This document shows positions 1 through 8,894 of a stretch of DNA of 10,999 nt, piece after piece; position 1 is the stretch's first letter; each line of letters begins with the position of its first letter. The stretch spans positions 1 to 10,999 of the forward strand of contig CAJVWY010000021.1 of assembly GCA_913009925.1 (NCBI GenBank), written 5' to 3'. Below the pieces are notes generated by a model. That model saw only the letters and a program-made list of their open reading frames with translations. It made no database searches and had not been told where the DNA came from. A program made the position numbers and the translations under genes. The stretch is from an uncultured bacterium. GTDB taxonomy: Bacteria > Actinomycetota > Thermoleophilia > BMS3ABIN01.

Positions 1-90
1 GCGCGTACGTCGACGAGATGTGCTATGTGCTAGCGGCGTTCAGACGCGGGGGGGGGGCGGGGGGGGTGGGGGGGGGTGGTGTTTTTTTTT
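1..90. other. Non-genomic junk at contig left end (G-rich run plus T-run)
   Basis: This stretch lies outside the adapter at 91-148. It has about 47 bases of mixed sequence, then a very G-rich low-complexity run (about 48-81), then nine T at 82-90. The T-run directly before P5 fits the poly-T spacer of Illumina flow-cell oligos, and the G-rich part fits base-calling noise past the end of a template. It is not biological sequence, and any reading frame through it is an artefact. Confidence 0.9.
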
Positions 91-148
91 AAGGATACGG
101 CGACCACCGAGATCTACACTCTTTCCCTACACGACGCTCTTCCGATCT
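91..148 (+). other. Illumina P5/TruSeq adapter, left end
   Basis: The 58 bases match the full Illumina P5 plus read-1 primer adapter, ending in the familiar ACGCTCTTCCGATCT. There is one mismatch, AAGG for AATG at position 93. Genomic sequence begins at 149. The same 58-mer recurs in reverse complement at 10899-10956. This is library-construction sequence that was not trimmed before assembly. Confidence 0.98.
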
Positions 149-666
149 TCGGCGATGCCGCCCGCGGCGATGACCGGTATATCCACCGCTCGTGATACCA
201 GGGGCGTCAGCACCATGGTGGTGGTGCCGCCGATATGCCCACCGGCCTCCTCGCCTTCAGCAACCACGGCATCGGCGCCGTTTTTCTCGGCGCGGCGCGC
301 GAGCGCCACTGCCGCCACCACCGGAATCACCTTGATACCCGCCTCTTTCAGGTCCGGGATAACAGAGGTGTTCTGAACCGCCCCCAGGGTTACCACCGGC
401 GGCTTTTCCTCAAGCACTACCGCCAGCTGTTTCTCAAACTCCGGGTTGATCATGATCATATTGACGCCGAAGGGATGGCTGGTCAGGCCGCGCGCCCTGG
501 CTATCTCGTCCCTGAGCATCTCCGCCGGCATGGCGCCGGCCCCTATGATGCCCAGGCCGCCGCCGTCGGACACGGCCGCGGCCAGGCCGGCGTCGCTCAC
601 CCAGGTCATGCCGCCCTGCAGAACAGGATAATCTATGTCTAAAAGCTCACAAATGCGGTTGGTCAT
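149..666 (-). CDS. fabK: Enoyl-ACP reductase II FabK, 3' end cut off by contig end
   Basis: FabK is an FMN-dependent enoyl-ACP reductase that performs the last reduction of each type II fatty acid elongation cycle, using NAD(P)H, in the cytoplasm. It replaces the triclosan-sensitive FabI. The 172 visible residues follow the Streptococcus pneumoniae FabK pattern throughout: ICELLDIDYPVLQGGM near the start, a Gly-rich GGGLGIIGAG at about 35-44, PFGVNM at 65-70, IPVVAAVALARR at about 114-125, AEGEEAGGHIG at 136-146 with the conserved His144, and IPVIAAGG at 163-170. The family is usually about 320 residues, so just over half is present. The cut is the adapter junction at 148/149, not a mutation. 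The ATG at 666 has GGGAG about 5 bases upstream. The gene lies 43 bp after fabH on the same strand and is probably co-transcribed. Related 2-nitropropane dioxygenase/nitronate monooxygenase enzymes share the fold, but the AEGEEAGGHIG region and the fab neighbours favour FabK. Confidence 0.93.
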
Positions 667-709
667 TCTCTCTCCCGTTTATCCATACCTTTCCTGGGCC
701 CGCTCCGGT

Positions 710-1696
710 TCACCATCTTGTCAGGCAGGAGCCCCACGAAAGCCCCGCTCCGAAGCCCACCATCAGCACCAGGTCCCCCCGCTTAAGCCTCCCCGCACCC
801 TCCGCCTCATCGAGGCAGAGGGGGATAGAAGCGCACGATGTGTTCCCGTACCGCTCCAGGTTGGAAAAAACCTTCTCTGCAGGTATACCCAATTTACGCG
901 CGGCGGCATCGATAATCCGCATGTTGGCCTGATGAGGTACGAACAGGTCGACGTCCTCGATACCGAACCCTTGTTCCGACAACAGCTGCCGCGCGGAGGT
1001 CTCGATGATCCTGGTGGCAAACTTGAAAACCTCGCGGCCGTTCATCTTCAGGAAATGCTGCCGGCCAGCCACCGTGTCCTCGCTGGCGGGCAGCCGCGAG
1101 CCGCCTGCGGGCAGCTTCAGGTCGTCTCTGCCGGCCGGTTCATTGCCCAGATCGAAGCCGATGATTCCCTGTTCGCCCCCGGCCGGTTCCAGCAGAACGG
1201 CGCCGGCTCCGTCGCCGAACAGGACCGCCGTACTACGGTCGGTCCAGTCTACCATTCTGGATACCACATCCGCACCTATCACCAGTACCCGCTCATACCG
1301 GCCGGAGGCGATAAAAGCCTCCCCGGAGGCCAGCGCGTAGATGAAGCCGGTGCAGGCGGCGGAGAGATCGTAGGCCGGGGTTCCGTTGGCGCCTATGGCC
1401 GCGGAAACGTATGAGGCGGTTGGTGGAAAAAGTGTATCCGGGGAAAGGCTGGCGACGATGATCATGTCCAGCTCCCCGGGAGAGATACCGGCGGATTCCA
1501 GGGCGCGCCGGGCGGCGATGACGCCCAGGTCCGATGACGCCTCGCCGCTACCGGCGATGCGCCGCTCGCGTATGCCGCTACGGGTGCTGATCCACTCGTC
1601 CGATGTATCCAGGGTAAGTGACAGGTCGTCGTTGGTCACTATCCTGTCCGGCACATAGGTGCCCACTGCGGCTATTCTGGCTCTTGCGGGAATCAT
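710..1696 (-). CDS. fabH: Beta-ketoacyl-ACP synthase III FabH
   Basis: FabH starts type II fatty acid synthesis by condensing an acyl-CoA primer with malonyl-ACP to give a beta-ketoacyl-ACP. Its primer preference sets straight- versus branched-chain products. The 328-residue protein has the usual family length and the complete catalytic triad: Cys115 in SAACTGF, His255 in VPHQAN, and Asn285 in RYGNTS. It also has the N-terminal TSDEWISTRSGIRERR block (about 31-46) and the C-terminal GFGAGLSWG (about 314-322). After GNTS the usual Ala is Cys (GNTSCAS), a small deviation. The ATG at 1696 gives the expected N-terminus (short lead-in before RIAAVGTYVP), but I see no Shine-Dalgarno sequence before it. 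The stop is TGA at 710-712. The gene sits between fabZ (55 bp upstream) and fabK (43 bp downstream). The ketosynthase III family also includes secondary-metabolite enzymes, but the context makes primary FabH very likely. Confidence 0.96.
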   Translation of the reverse strand: MIPARARIAAVGTYVPDRIVTNDDLSLTLDTSDEWISTRSGIRERRIAGSGEASSDLGVIAARRALESAGISPGELDMIIVASLSPDTLFPPTASYVSAAIGANGTPAYDLSAACTGFIYALASGEAFIASGRYERVLVIGADVVSRMVDWTDRSTAVLFGDGAGAVLLEPAGGEQGIIGFDLGNEPAGRDDLKLPAGGSRLPASEDTVAGRQHFLKMNGREVFKFATRIIETSARQLLSEQGFGIEDVDLFVPHQANMRIIDAAARKLGIPAEKVFSNLERYGNTSCASIPLCLDEAEGAGRLKRGDLVLMVGFGAGLSWGSCLTRW

Positions 1697-1751
1697 GATC
1701 GCGCCGGGTCGTTATCTGCGGCGGCCCCGGCCTGCAGGGCCGGCGCCGGGC

Positions 1752-2192
1752 TCATTCTTCCCGCTCCGCTATGGCAAAGGTCAGCGTGGCCCTGCAGGCG
1801 AGCTCGCCGTCCACGTGGGCACTTGCTTGCGCCTTCCCGATCTTCCCCCGCATGCGGGTCATCTCCACCTTGAGGGTGAGTGTATCACCCGGTACCACCA
1901 GCCTCTTGAAACGCGCGGCGTCGATGCCGGCAAACAGAACCAGCTTGCCCCTGTTCTCCGGTAGCGACAACGCGGCTACGGCTCCCGCCTGGGCCAGGGC
2001 TTCCACCTGCAGCACTCCGGGCATTATCGGCCGGCCGGGAAAGTGGCCCTGAAAATAATATTCGTCGGACCGCACCTTCCTGGTTGCCACCACCCGCTCT
2101 CCGGGGAGCAGTTCGGTCACCTCGTCCAGCAGCAGGAAAGGGTCCCGGTGAGGGATGATCTCTTCTATCTGTTCACGGTCGAGTTTATCCAT
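1752..2192 (-). CDS. fabZ: 3-hydroxyacyl-ACP dehydratase FabZ
   Basis: FabZ removes water from 3-hydroxyacyl-ACP to give trans-2-enoyl-ACP, the step just before FabK. The 146-residue protein is a single hot-dog domain of normal length. It has the early IPHRDPFLLLDEV block (about 13-25) and the signature GHFPGRPIMPGVLQVEALAQ, with catalytic His50 and Glu64, spaced 14 apart as in E. coli His54/Glu68. Active FabZ is known to be an oligomer built from dimers. The ATG at 2192 is preceded by GATGAGGAC, giving a GAGG ribosome-binding site at good distance. The gene opens the fab cluster 128 bp downstream of gyrA. FabA-type isomerase activity cannot be excluded from sequence alone, but the motif reads as FabZ. 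Confidence 0.96.
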   Translation of the reverse strand: MDKLDREQIEEIIPHRDPFLLLDEVTELLPGERVVATRKVRSDEYYFQGHFPGRPIMPGVLQVEALAQAGAVAALSLPENRGKLVLFAGIDAARFKRLVVPGDTLTLKVEMTRMRGKIGKAQASAHVDGELACRATLTFAIAEREE

Positions 2193-2254
2193 GTCCTCAT
2201 CGGGGTTTTGCCGCAGCAGGCGGCGCCAAAGTGCGATTCCAAAGACAAAAGATT

Positions 2255-2283
2255 ATCATAAAAGATGTTCCTCTACACAAACG
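2255..2283 (-). promoter_or_regulatory. Weak candidate promoter before fabZ
   Basis: The 128-bp gyrA-fabZ gap is locally AT-richer than the flanking genes. On the minus strand it contains TATGAT (complement of 2255-2260), one mismatch from a -10 element. The -35 side is poor: only TTTGTG or TCGTTT type hexamers lie 15-18 bases upstream. It could let fabZ-fabH-fabK be expressed separately from gyrBA, but read-through is equally possible because no terminator is visible after gyrA. Confidence 0.25.
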
Positions 2284-2320
2284 ACCCGCGCCTGATGGAG
2301 AAACCGGGGGGAGTTGTCTC

Positions 2321-4789
<2,469 letters not shown>

Positions 4790-4790
4790 A

Positions 4791-7226
4791 TCAAATATCC
4801 AGGAACCTTACCCGGCGTGCGTTGGATTCTATGAATTCCCGGCGCGGTTCCACCTTGTCCCCCATGAGCGTGGTGAAGATCTCGTCGGCGGCGGCGGCGT
4901 CCTCCAGCGACACCCTGAGCAGTGTGCGCGTGTCCGGGTTCATGGTCGTCTCCCACAGCTGCTCCGGGTTCATCTCGCCCAGGCCCTTGAACCGCTGCAG
5001 ATTGATGCCTTCCTTGGCCAGCGCCAGGGTCGCCGGCCGCACCTCATCGAAGTTCTCCGCGACCTGTTCTTTCTTCCCCAGGGTCAGGGTCAGCGGCGGG
5101 GTGCCCATCATTTTTTTCATCTTGCCATGCAGCTCCCGCATGCTGCGCAACTCACGACCGGACAGCAGCCCGGTGTCGATCTCGACCTGGTGGGCCGCCT
5201 GGGTGCGCTTCTCGATCACCCGCAGGACCATGCGCCCTTCCTTCCTGTCCTGGCTCAACACCTCGAGCCGCTCGAAACGGTCAGCCGCCTCCCCGGTCTC
5301 CAGGAACTCGCGCAGGCCGTCGAAGTCCCTGATCTTCTTCTCCAGCAGGCTCTGGGCGCGGATATAGTCCACGGTGACATCTCCGTAAAGCGAGCGAAGT
5401 TTGGCCGCCCAGCCCTCGTATTCCTTATAAAACCTCAGAAAGCGCTGGTACTTGGCGCGGCTGAGGGTCATCTTGCCACTGCCGCTGTCCCGTACTTCGA
5501 TGCTGTCCAGCCGGTCCCTGAGCAACAGGTCTTCCAGCTGGGCCTCCTTGTCAACGTAGATCTCCTGTTTGCCCAGTTTCACCCTGAACAGCGGCGGCTG
5601 GGCGATACACACGTAGCCGCGATCGATCATCTCGGTCATGAAGCGGAAGAAAAAGGTAAGGATGAGGGTGCGGATGTGAGCGCCGTCCACGTCGGCATCA
5701 GTCATGATGATGATCTTGCCGTAGCGGCAGCTTGCCGGGTCGAACTCCTCACCGATGCCGGTGCCCAGGGCGGTGATGATCGCCTGGATCTCCTTGTTGG
5801 CGAGGATGTTGTTCAGGCGCGCCTTCTCCACATTGATGATCTTGCCCCGCAGCGGCAAAATAGCCTGGAACGCCCGGTCACGAGCCTGCTTGGCCGAGCC
5901 GCCGGCGCTGTCGCCCTCCACCAGGTAGATCTCGGTCTTCTCCGGGTCCCTGATAGCGCAGTCCGCCAGTTTGCCCGGCAGGGAACTGCTTTCGAGAGCG
6001 CTCTTGCGCCGGGTGAGATCGCGCGCTTTGCGCGCGGCGGCTCTGGCCCTGGACGCAGCGATAGCCTTGTTGACTATCTGCTTGGCCTCGCCTGGATTCT
6101 CTTCGAGGAACTCCGCCAGCCGCTGGCCTACCGCGGTCTCCACGAAGCCGCGCATCTCCGAGTTGCCCAGCTTGGTCTTGGTCTGTCCCTCGAACTGGGG
6201 GCTTCGCAGTTTGACGGAGATAACCGCCGCCAGTCCCTCACGCACGTCATCGCCGGAGAGAGCCACCTCCTTCTCCTTCAGCAGCCCCTTGGTGCGGGCG
6301 TAATCATTGATCACCCGCGTGAGGGCCGCCCGGAAACCGGACATGTGTGTCCCGCCCTCCTGGGTGTTGATGCTGTTGGCGAAGGAGAAGATACTCTCCA
6401 CGTAAGAGGAGTTCCACTGCAAGGCCACATCGACCTCTCCCCGCTTGCCCGACTTTTCCAGGTAAATGACGCTCTTGTGGATGGGGTCCTTGTTGCTGTT
6501 GATGTGGGCGACGAAATCCTTTATCCCGTTCTCGTAGCAATATTCGGCCCTGTCGCCGTCACCCCGCTCATCCACCAGATTTATCTTCAGGCCTTTGGTG
6601 AGGAACGCCATCTCGCGCAGTCTCTGGGCCAGGGTGGAAAACTGGTAATCCACTCCCTCGAACACCTCCAGGTCGGCAAGAAAGGAGATGGTGGTGCCTG
6701 TCTCTTCCGTCTTCTCCCCCTTCTCCAGGGGGGTCTGGGGCACACCGCGTTCATAGCTTTGGGTCCATACGTGGCCGTCGCGTTTTATCTCTACCAGAAG
6801 CCACTCGGAGAGAGCGTTGACCACCGAAAGACCGACCCCGTGCAGGCCGCCGGAGACCTTGTATCCCTCACCGCCGAACTTGCCGCCGGCGTGCAGCATG
6901 GTGAGCACCACTTCGGCTGCAGGTTTCTTATACTTGGCCATGCGGCCCACGGGGATGCCGCGGCCGTTGTCAGTGACGGTCACCGAGTTGTCCGGGTTGA
7001 TGGTGGCGGTTATCTCCGTACAGTACCCGCCCGCCAGCGCTTCGTCTACGGAGTTGTCGACAACCTCGTAAACCAGATGGTGCAAGCCCCGGGGGCCGGT
7101 GGAGCCGATGTACATGCTGGGCCGTTTGCGGACGGCCTCCAGCCCCTCGAGGACAGTGATATCCTCGGCGCTGTACCCGGTTTTCTTTCTACTTTTACTT
7201 GAAGCTTTTTCCTCGGTTTTTGGCAT
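4791..7226 (-). CDS. gyrB: DNA gyrase subunit B, long form with TOPRIM insertion
   Basis: GyrB provides the ATPase and TOPRIM metal-binding parts of gyrase. Counting from the ATG at 7226 the protein has 811 residues. The GHKL ATPase domain has EVVDNSVDEA (Glu54, Asn58), TDNGRGIP (Asp86) and SGGLHGVG. Arg149 and Thr178 match the novobiocin-contacting Arg136 and Thr165 of E. coli. The TOPRIM domain has EGDSAGG (437-443, Glu437) and DADVDG (Asp510, 512, 514). Residues about 559-728 are a large insertion between QPPLFRVK and RFKGLGEM. It is shared with E. coli-type GyrB of about 800 residues and absent from the roughly 640-700-residue GyrB of most actinobacteria and Firmicutes. The start at 7226 is preferred because AAAGG lies 7 bases upstream. 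An in-frame ATG at 7247 (818 residues) has no ribosome-binding site. The stop TGA at 4791 is one base from the gyrA ATG. A promoter at about 7391-7419 probably drives both genes. Confidence 0.97.
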   Translation of the reverse strand: MPKTEEKASSKSRKKTGYSAEDITVLEGLEAVRKRPSMYIGSTGPRGLHHLVYEVVDNSVDEALAGGYCTEITATINPDNSVTVTDNGRGIPVGRMAKYKKPAAEVVLTMLHAGGKFGGEGYKVSGGLHGVGLSVVNALSEWLLVEIKRDGHVWTQSYERGVPQTPLEKGEKTEETGTTISFLADLEVFEGVDYQFSTLAQRLREMAFLTKGLKINLVDERGDGDRAEYCYENGIKDFVAHINSNKDPIHKSVIYLEKSGKRGEVDVALQWNSSYVESIFSFANSINTQEGGTHMSGFRAALTRVINDYARTKGLLKEKEVALSGDDVREGLAAVISVKLRSPQFEGQTKTKLGNSEMRGFVETAVGQRLAEFLEENPGEAKQIVNKAIAASRARAAARKARDLTRRKSALESSSLPGKLADCAIRDPEKTEIYLVEGDSAGGSAKQARDRAFQAILPLRGKIINVEKARLNNILANKEIQAIITALGTGIGEEFDPASCRYGKIIIMTDADVDGAHIRTLILTFFFRFMTEMIDRGYVCIAQPPLFRVKLGKQEIYVDKEAQLEDLLLRDRLDSIEVRDSGSGKMTLSRAKYQRFLRFYKEYEGWAAKLRSLYGDVTVDYIRAQSLLEKKIRDFDGLREFLETGEAADRFERLEVLSQDRKEGRMVLRVIEKRTQAAHQVEIDTGLLSGRELRSMRELHGKMKKMMGTPPLTLTLGKKEQVAENFDEVRPATLALAKEGINLQRFKGLGEMNPEQLWETTMNPDTRTLLRVSLEDAAAADEIFTTLMGDKVEPRREFIESNARRVRFLDI

Positions 7227-7254
7227 CAGGCTACCTTTGGTGGTCATTGGTGTA

Positions 7255-7268
7255 GCTCAATTTTGAGC
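7255..7268. promoter_or_regulatory. 14-bp dyad in gyrB leader
   Basis: GCTCAA and TTGAGC form perfect 6-bp arms around a TT centre. The dyad lies 28 bases before the preferred gyrB start and 7 bases before the alternative ATG at 7247. It could be an operator half-site pair or an RNA hairpin close to the ribosome-binding region. I do not recognise it as a known repressor site, and an arrangement like this can occur by chance. Confidence 0.3.
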
Positions 7269-7315
7269 GGGGGTGCCGCACTCGGTGGCAGTGACTGAAG
7301 AGGGAAAACAGCGCG

Positions 7316-7351
7316 CTAGGCAGGGCCGTACTCCTTCAATCTCCAACCTCC
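7316..7351 (-). other. Possible 7-codon leader peptide before gyrB
   Basis: In the gyrB leader a perfect GGAGG (complement of 7347-7351) lies 7 bases before a TTG at 7339. The TTG opens a short frame, M-K-E-Y-G-P-A, that stops at TAG (7316-7318). No other gene uses this ribosome-binding site. It could be a regulatory leader peptide or a chance match in a purine-rich stretch; sequence alone cannot tell. Confidence 0.2.
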
Positions 7352-7390
7352 GGTCCAGGGTGGTGGGGACCCGTGAAAATTGCTTATATT

Positions 7391-7419
7391 ATTATATCAT
7401 AAGTGTCGGTCCGCCCCAA
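7391..7419 (-). promoter_or_regulatory. Sigma70-type promoter for gyrB-gyrA
   Basis: On the minus strand TTGGGG (complement of 7414-7419) and a perfect TATAAT (complement of 7391-7396) are separated by exactly 17 bp. They lie in an AT-rich patch between the DUF721 gene and gyrB. A start near 7384 would give an unusually long leader of about 155 nt before the gyrB ATG at 7226. The leader contains a GGTCC/GGACC inverted repeat (7352-7356 and 7367-7371). Long leaders allow post-transcriptional control, but no known riboswitch pattern is seen. Confidence 0.65.
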
Positions 7420-7442
7420 GAGAAAATGGCTAAACATTCCCG

Positions 7443-7754
7443 CTATTTGCGGTATTTTACCTCTCCCTGCGAACGATGTATCAGGCGCAGTTCGCGGATT
7501 TTTTCAGGAGGTCCCGCTTCATTCATCCGCACCACCAGCTCGTCGGCGTTCAGCCGCAGCTCGCAGGCCCAGCCCCCGGAGGAACAACTCAGGGCCATGA
7601 CGCCGTCACGCATGTAAAGCACGCGGGCGTTGGCGCCGACCTCCGGCCCCACCACACTTTCCCACAGGCCCTGCAGGCCCAGGCCCGCCCCCCGCCGCCA
7701 CAGCCGTCGCTGCTCTTTCCTTATTACCGGGCCTATGCGGGCCGGCTCAGACAC
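7443..7754 (-). CDS. DUF721/DciA-like protein
   Basis: This is a short protein of 103 residues when started at the GTG at 7754. It has the DUF721 (DciA) pattern: a basic N-terminus (IRKEQRRLWRR), LQGLWESVVGPEVGANARV, then GVMALSCSSGGWACELRLNADELVVRMNE, ending in IRELRLIHRS. DciA proteins are known as operators or loaders of the replicative helicase DnaB in bacteria lacking DnaC/DnaI, so a role in loading helicase at the nearby origin is a reasonable inference. The frame stays open upstream to an ATG at 7841, but that start would overlap recF by 95 bp and the added residues do not look like the family. The GTG at 7754 overlaps the recF stop by 8 bases and has GGAG close upstream, suggesting translational coupling. 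The order recF-DUF721-gyrB-gyrA is typical of actinobacteria. Confidence 0.85.
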   Translation of the reverse strand: MSEPARIGPVIRKEQRRLWRRGAGLGLQGLWESVVGPEVGANARVLYMRDGVMALSCSSGGWACELRLNADELVVRMNEAGPPEKIRELRLIHRSQGEVKYRK

Positions 7755-8862
7755 TGGACTCCGCCAATGACTCCAGCACCGCTCCCCGGCAAACCTCCAT
7801 GATAGCCGCCCCTTCGAGCTCCCCGTCCGAGAACAGGCCACGGTCGGCGGCGGTTATCAACGTCTGGCCCTCCGGATGCCTCAGCATCGCCATCAGCCGG
7901 CGACGGCGCTCGCGGTCGAGCTCACTCATGACATCGTCCAGCAGCAGGACAGGGGGCTTCTCTCCCGAAGCGATCGCCAGCCCGCGGCCGGCCAGTAGCA
8001 GCGCCAGAACGGCGGTGCGCTGCTCCCCCTGGGAGCCGTATCTCCTCAGGCTCCTGCCGTCAAGGGTCAGATCCATATCGTCCCGGTGGCTGCCGGTCCC
8101 GGTTCGGGCCCTCTCCATATCCTTCAGCCATTCCTCCTCCATTCTCTCCACCAGGGCCGCCTCCGGATCTTTTTCCCCATCGGGCCCGCCAACCCGGGAA
8201 ACCAGGGTGACTTGGAGTGAGGCTCCATCCCCGGTAACGCCGTTATATGCATCGACGAAGTGGGGCTGCATATCCCGGCACATCTCCCGGCGGGCACCGG
8301 ATATGCGGACCGCCAGCGTAGCCAGCTGACGATCCCACGGACGGATGTCGGCCAGACGCGTCAGACCGGCTCGCGCGCGCTGCAGGAAGCTGTTCCGCTG
8401 GGAAAGCACCCTCTGGTAGTCGAGGATGCGGCGGTGGTGGGCAGGCCGGAAGCGCGAGACGGCGTCATCGAGAAATCGCCGGCGTATGGCCGGGGGCCCT
8501 TTGACCAGCTGTAGGTCGTCGGGTGAGAAACTTAAAAAGGAACCGGCTCCCAGCCATTCCGGCCCTCCCCCGGCGTTGACGCGGATACCGGTTTCGGCCT
8601 CATAGCTGATGTGACGTGTCAGGGATAGCCCCCCGTCTTCAATCTCGGTCTCCAGGCGGAAGAAGCGTTGACCCTCCCTGATCATCTCCGCTTCTCTGCT
8701 GGTGCGGAACGAACATCCACAACAGCTGAACTGGGCGGCCTCGAGGATATTGCTCTTGCCTGCGCCGTTGTCGCCGATAATGATGTTGGTACCCGGAGAC
8801 AGGCCGGCCGTGCTATCCTCGTAGTTCCTGAAGTTCTTCAGCTTTATTTTCTTGAGCAGCAC
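7747..8862 (-). CDS. recF: DNA replication and repair protein RecF
   Basis: RecF is an SMC-like ATPase that acts with RecO and RecR to load RecA at single-strand gaps and helps stalled forks restart. The 371-residue protein has normal length. It has the N-terminal LKKIKLKNFRNYE, Walker A GDNGAGKS (30-37, Lys36), the ABC signature SQGEQR (277-282) and Walker B VLLLDD (305-310) followed by the D-loop SELD. The translation start is GTG at 8862. It places the N-terminus exactly as in other RecF proteins, though the nearest purine-rich sites (GGGAGG, GAGG) are rather far upstream. A local oddity is Cys47, Cys48 and Cys50 just after Walker A, where relatives usually carry hydrophobic or Gly/Thr residues. 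The gene lies 32 bp downstream of dnaN and overlaps the DUF721 start. Confidence 0.97.
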   Translation of the reverse strand: MLLKKIKLKNFRNYEDSTAGLSPGTNIIIGDNGAGKSNILEAAQFSCCGCSFRTSREAEMIREGQRFFRLETEIEDGGLSLTRHISYEAETGIRVNAGGGPEWLGAGSFLSFSPDDLQLVKGPPAIRRRFLDDAVSRFRPAHHRRILDYQRVLSQRNSFLQRARAGLTRLADIRPWDRQLATLAVRISGARREMCRDMQPHFVDAYNGVTGDGASLQVTLVSRVGGPDGEKDPEAALVERMEEEWLKDMERARTGTGSHRDDMDLTLDGRSLRRYGSQGEQRTAVLALLLAGRGLAIASGEKPPVLLLDDVMSELDRERRRRLMAMLRHPEGQTLITAADRGLFSDGELEGAAIMEVCRGAVLESLAESSV

Positions 8863-8894
8863 CGTATTCCAGTCGCCTCGGAGCCCTCCCTGGT

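Noticed and set aside
48..81. G-rich run that could suggest a G-quadruplex.
   Set aside because: It lies outside the adapter, in sequencing noise, and is not genomic.
635..1414. A 259-codon plus-strand frame opposite fabH.
   Set aside because: It is again codon-aligned antisense to a gene with a complete catalytic triad.
1727..1743. Inverted repeat CCGGCC-TGCAG-GGCCGG between fabZ and fabH, considered as a terminator.
   Set aside because: There is no T-run on either side, the stem is short, and GC-rich palindromes are frequent in this DNA. The genes appear to be one operon.
2205..2219. GCCGC-CTGCT-GCGGC hairpin before fabZ, considered as a terminator after gyrA.
   Set aside because: The stem has only 5 bp and is followed by AAAACCCC on the coding strand, not by a T-run.
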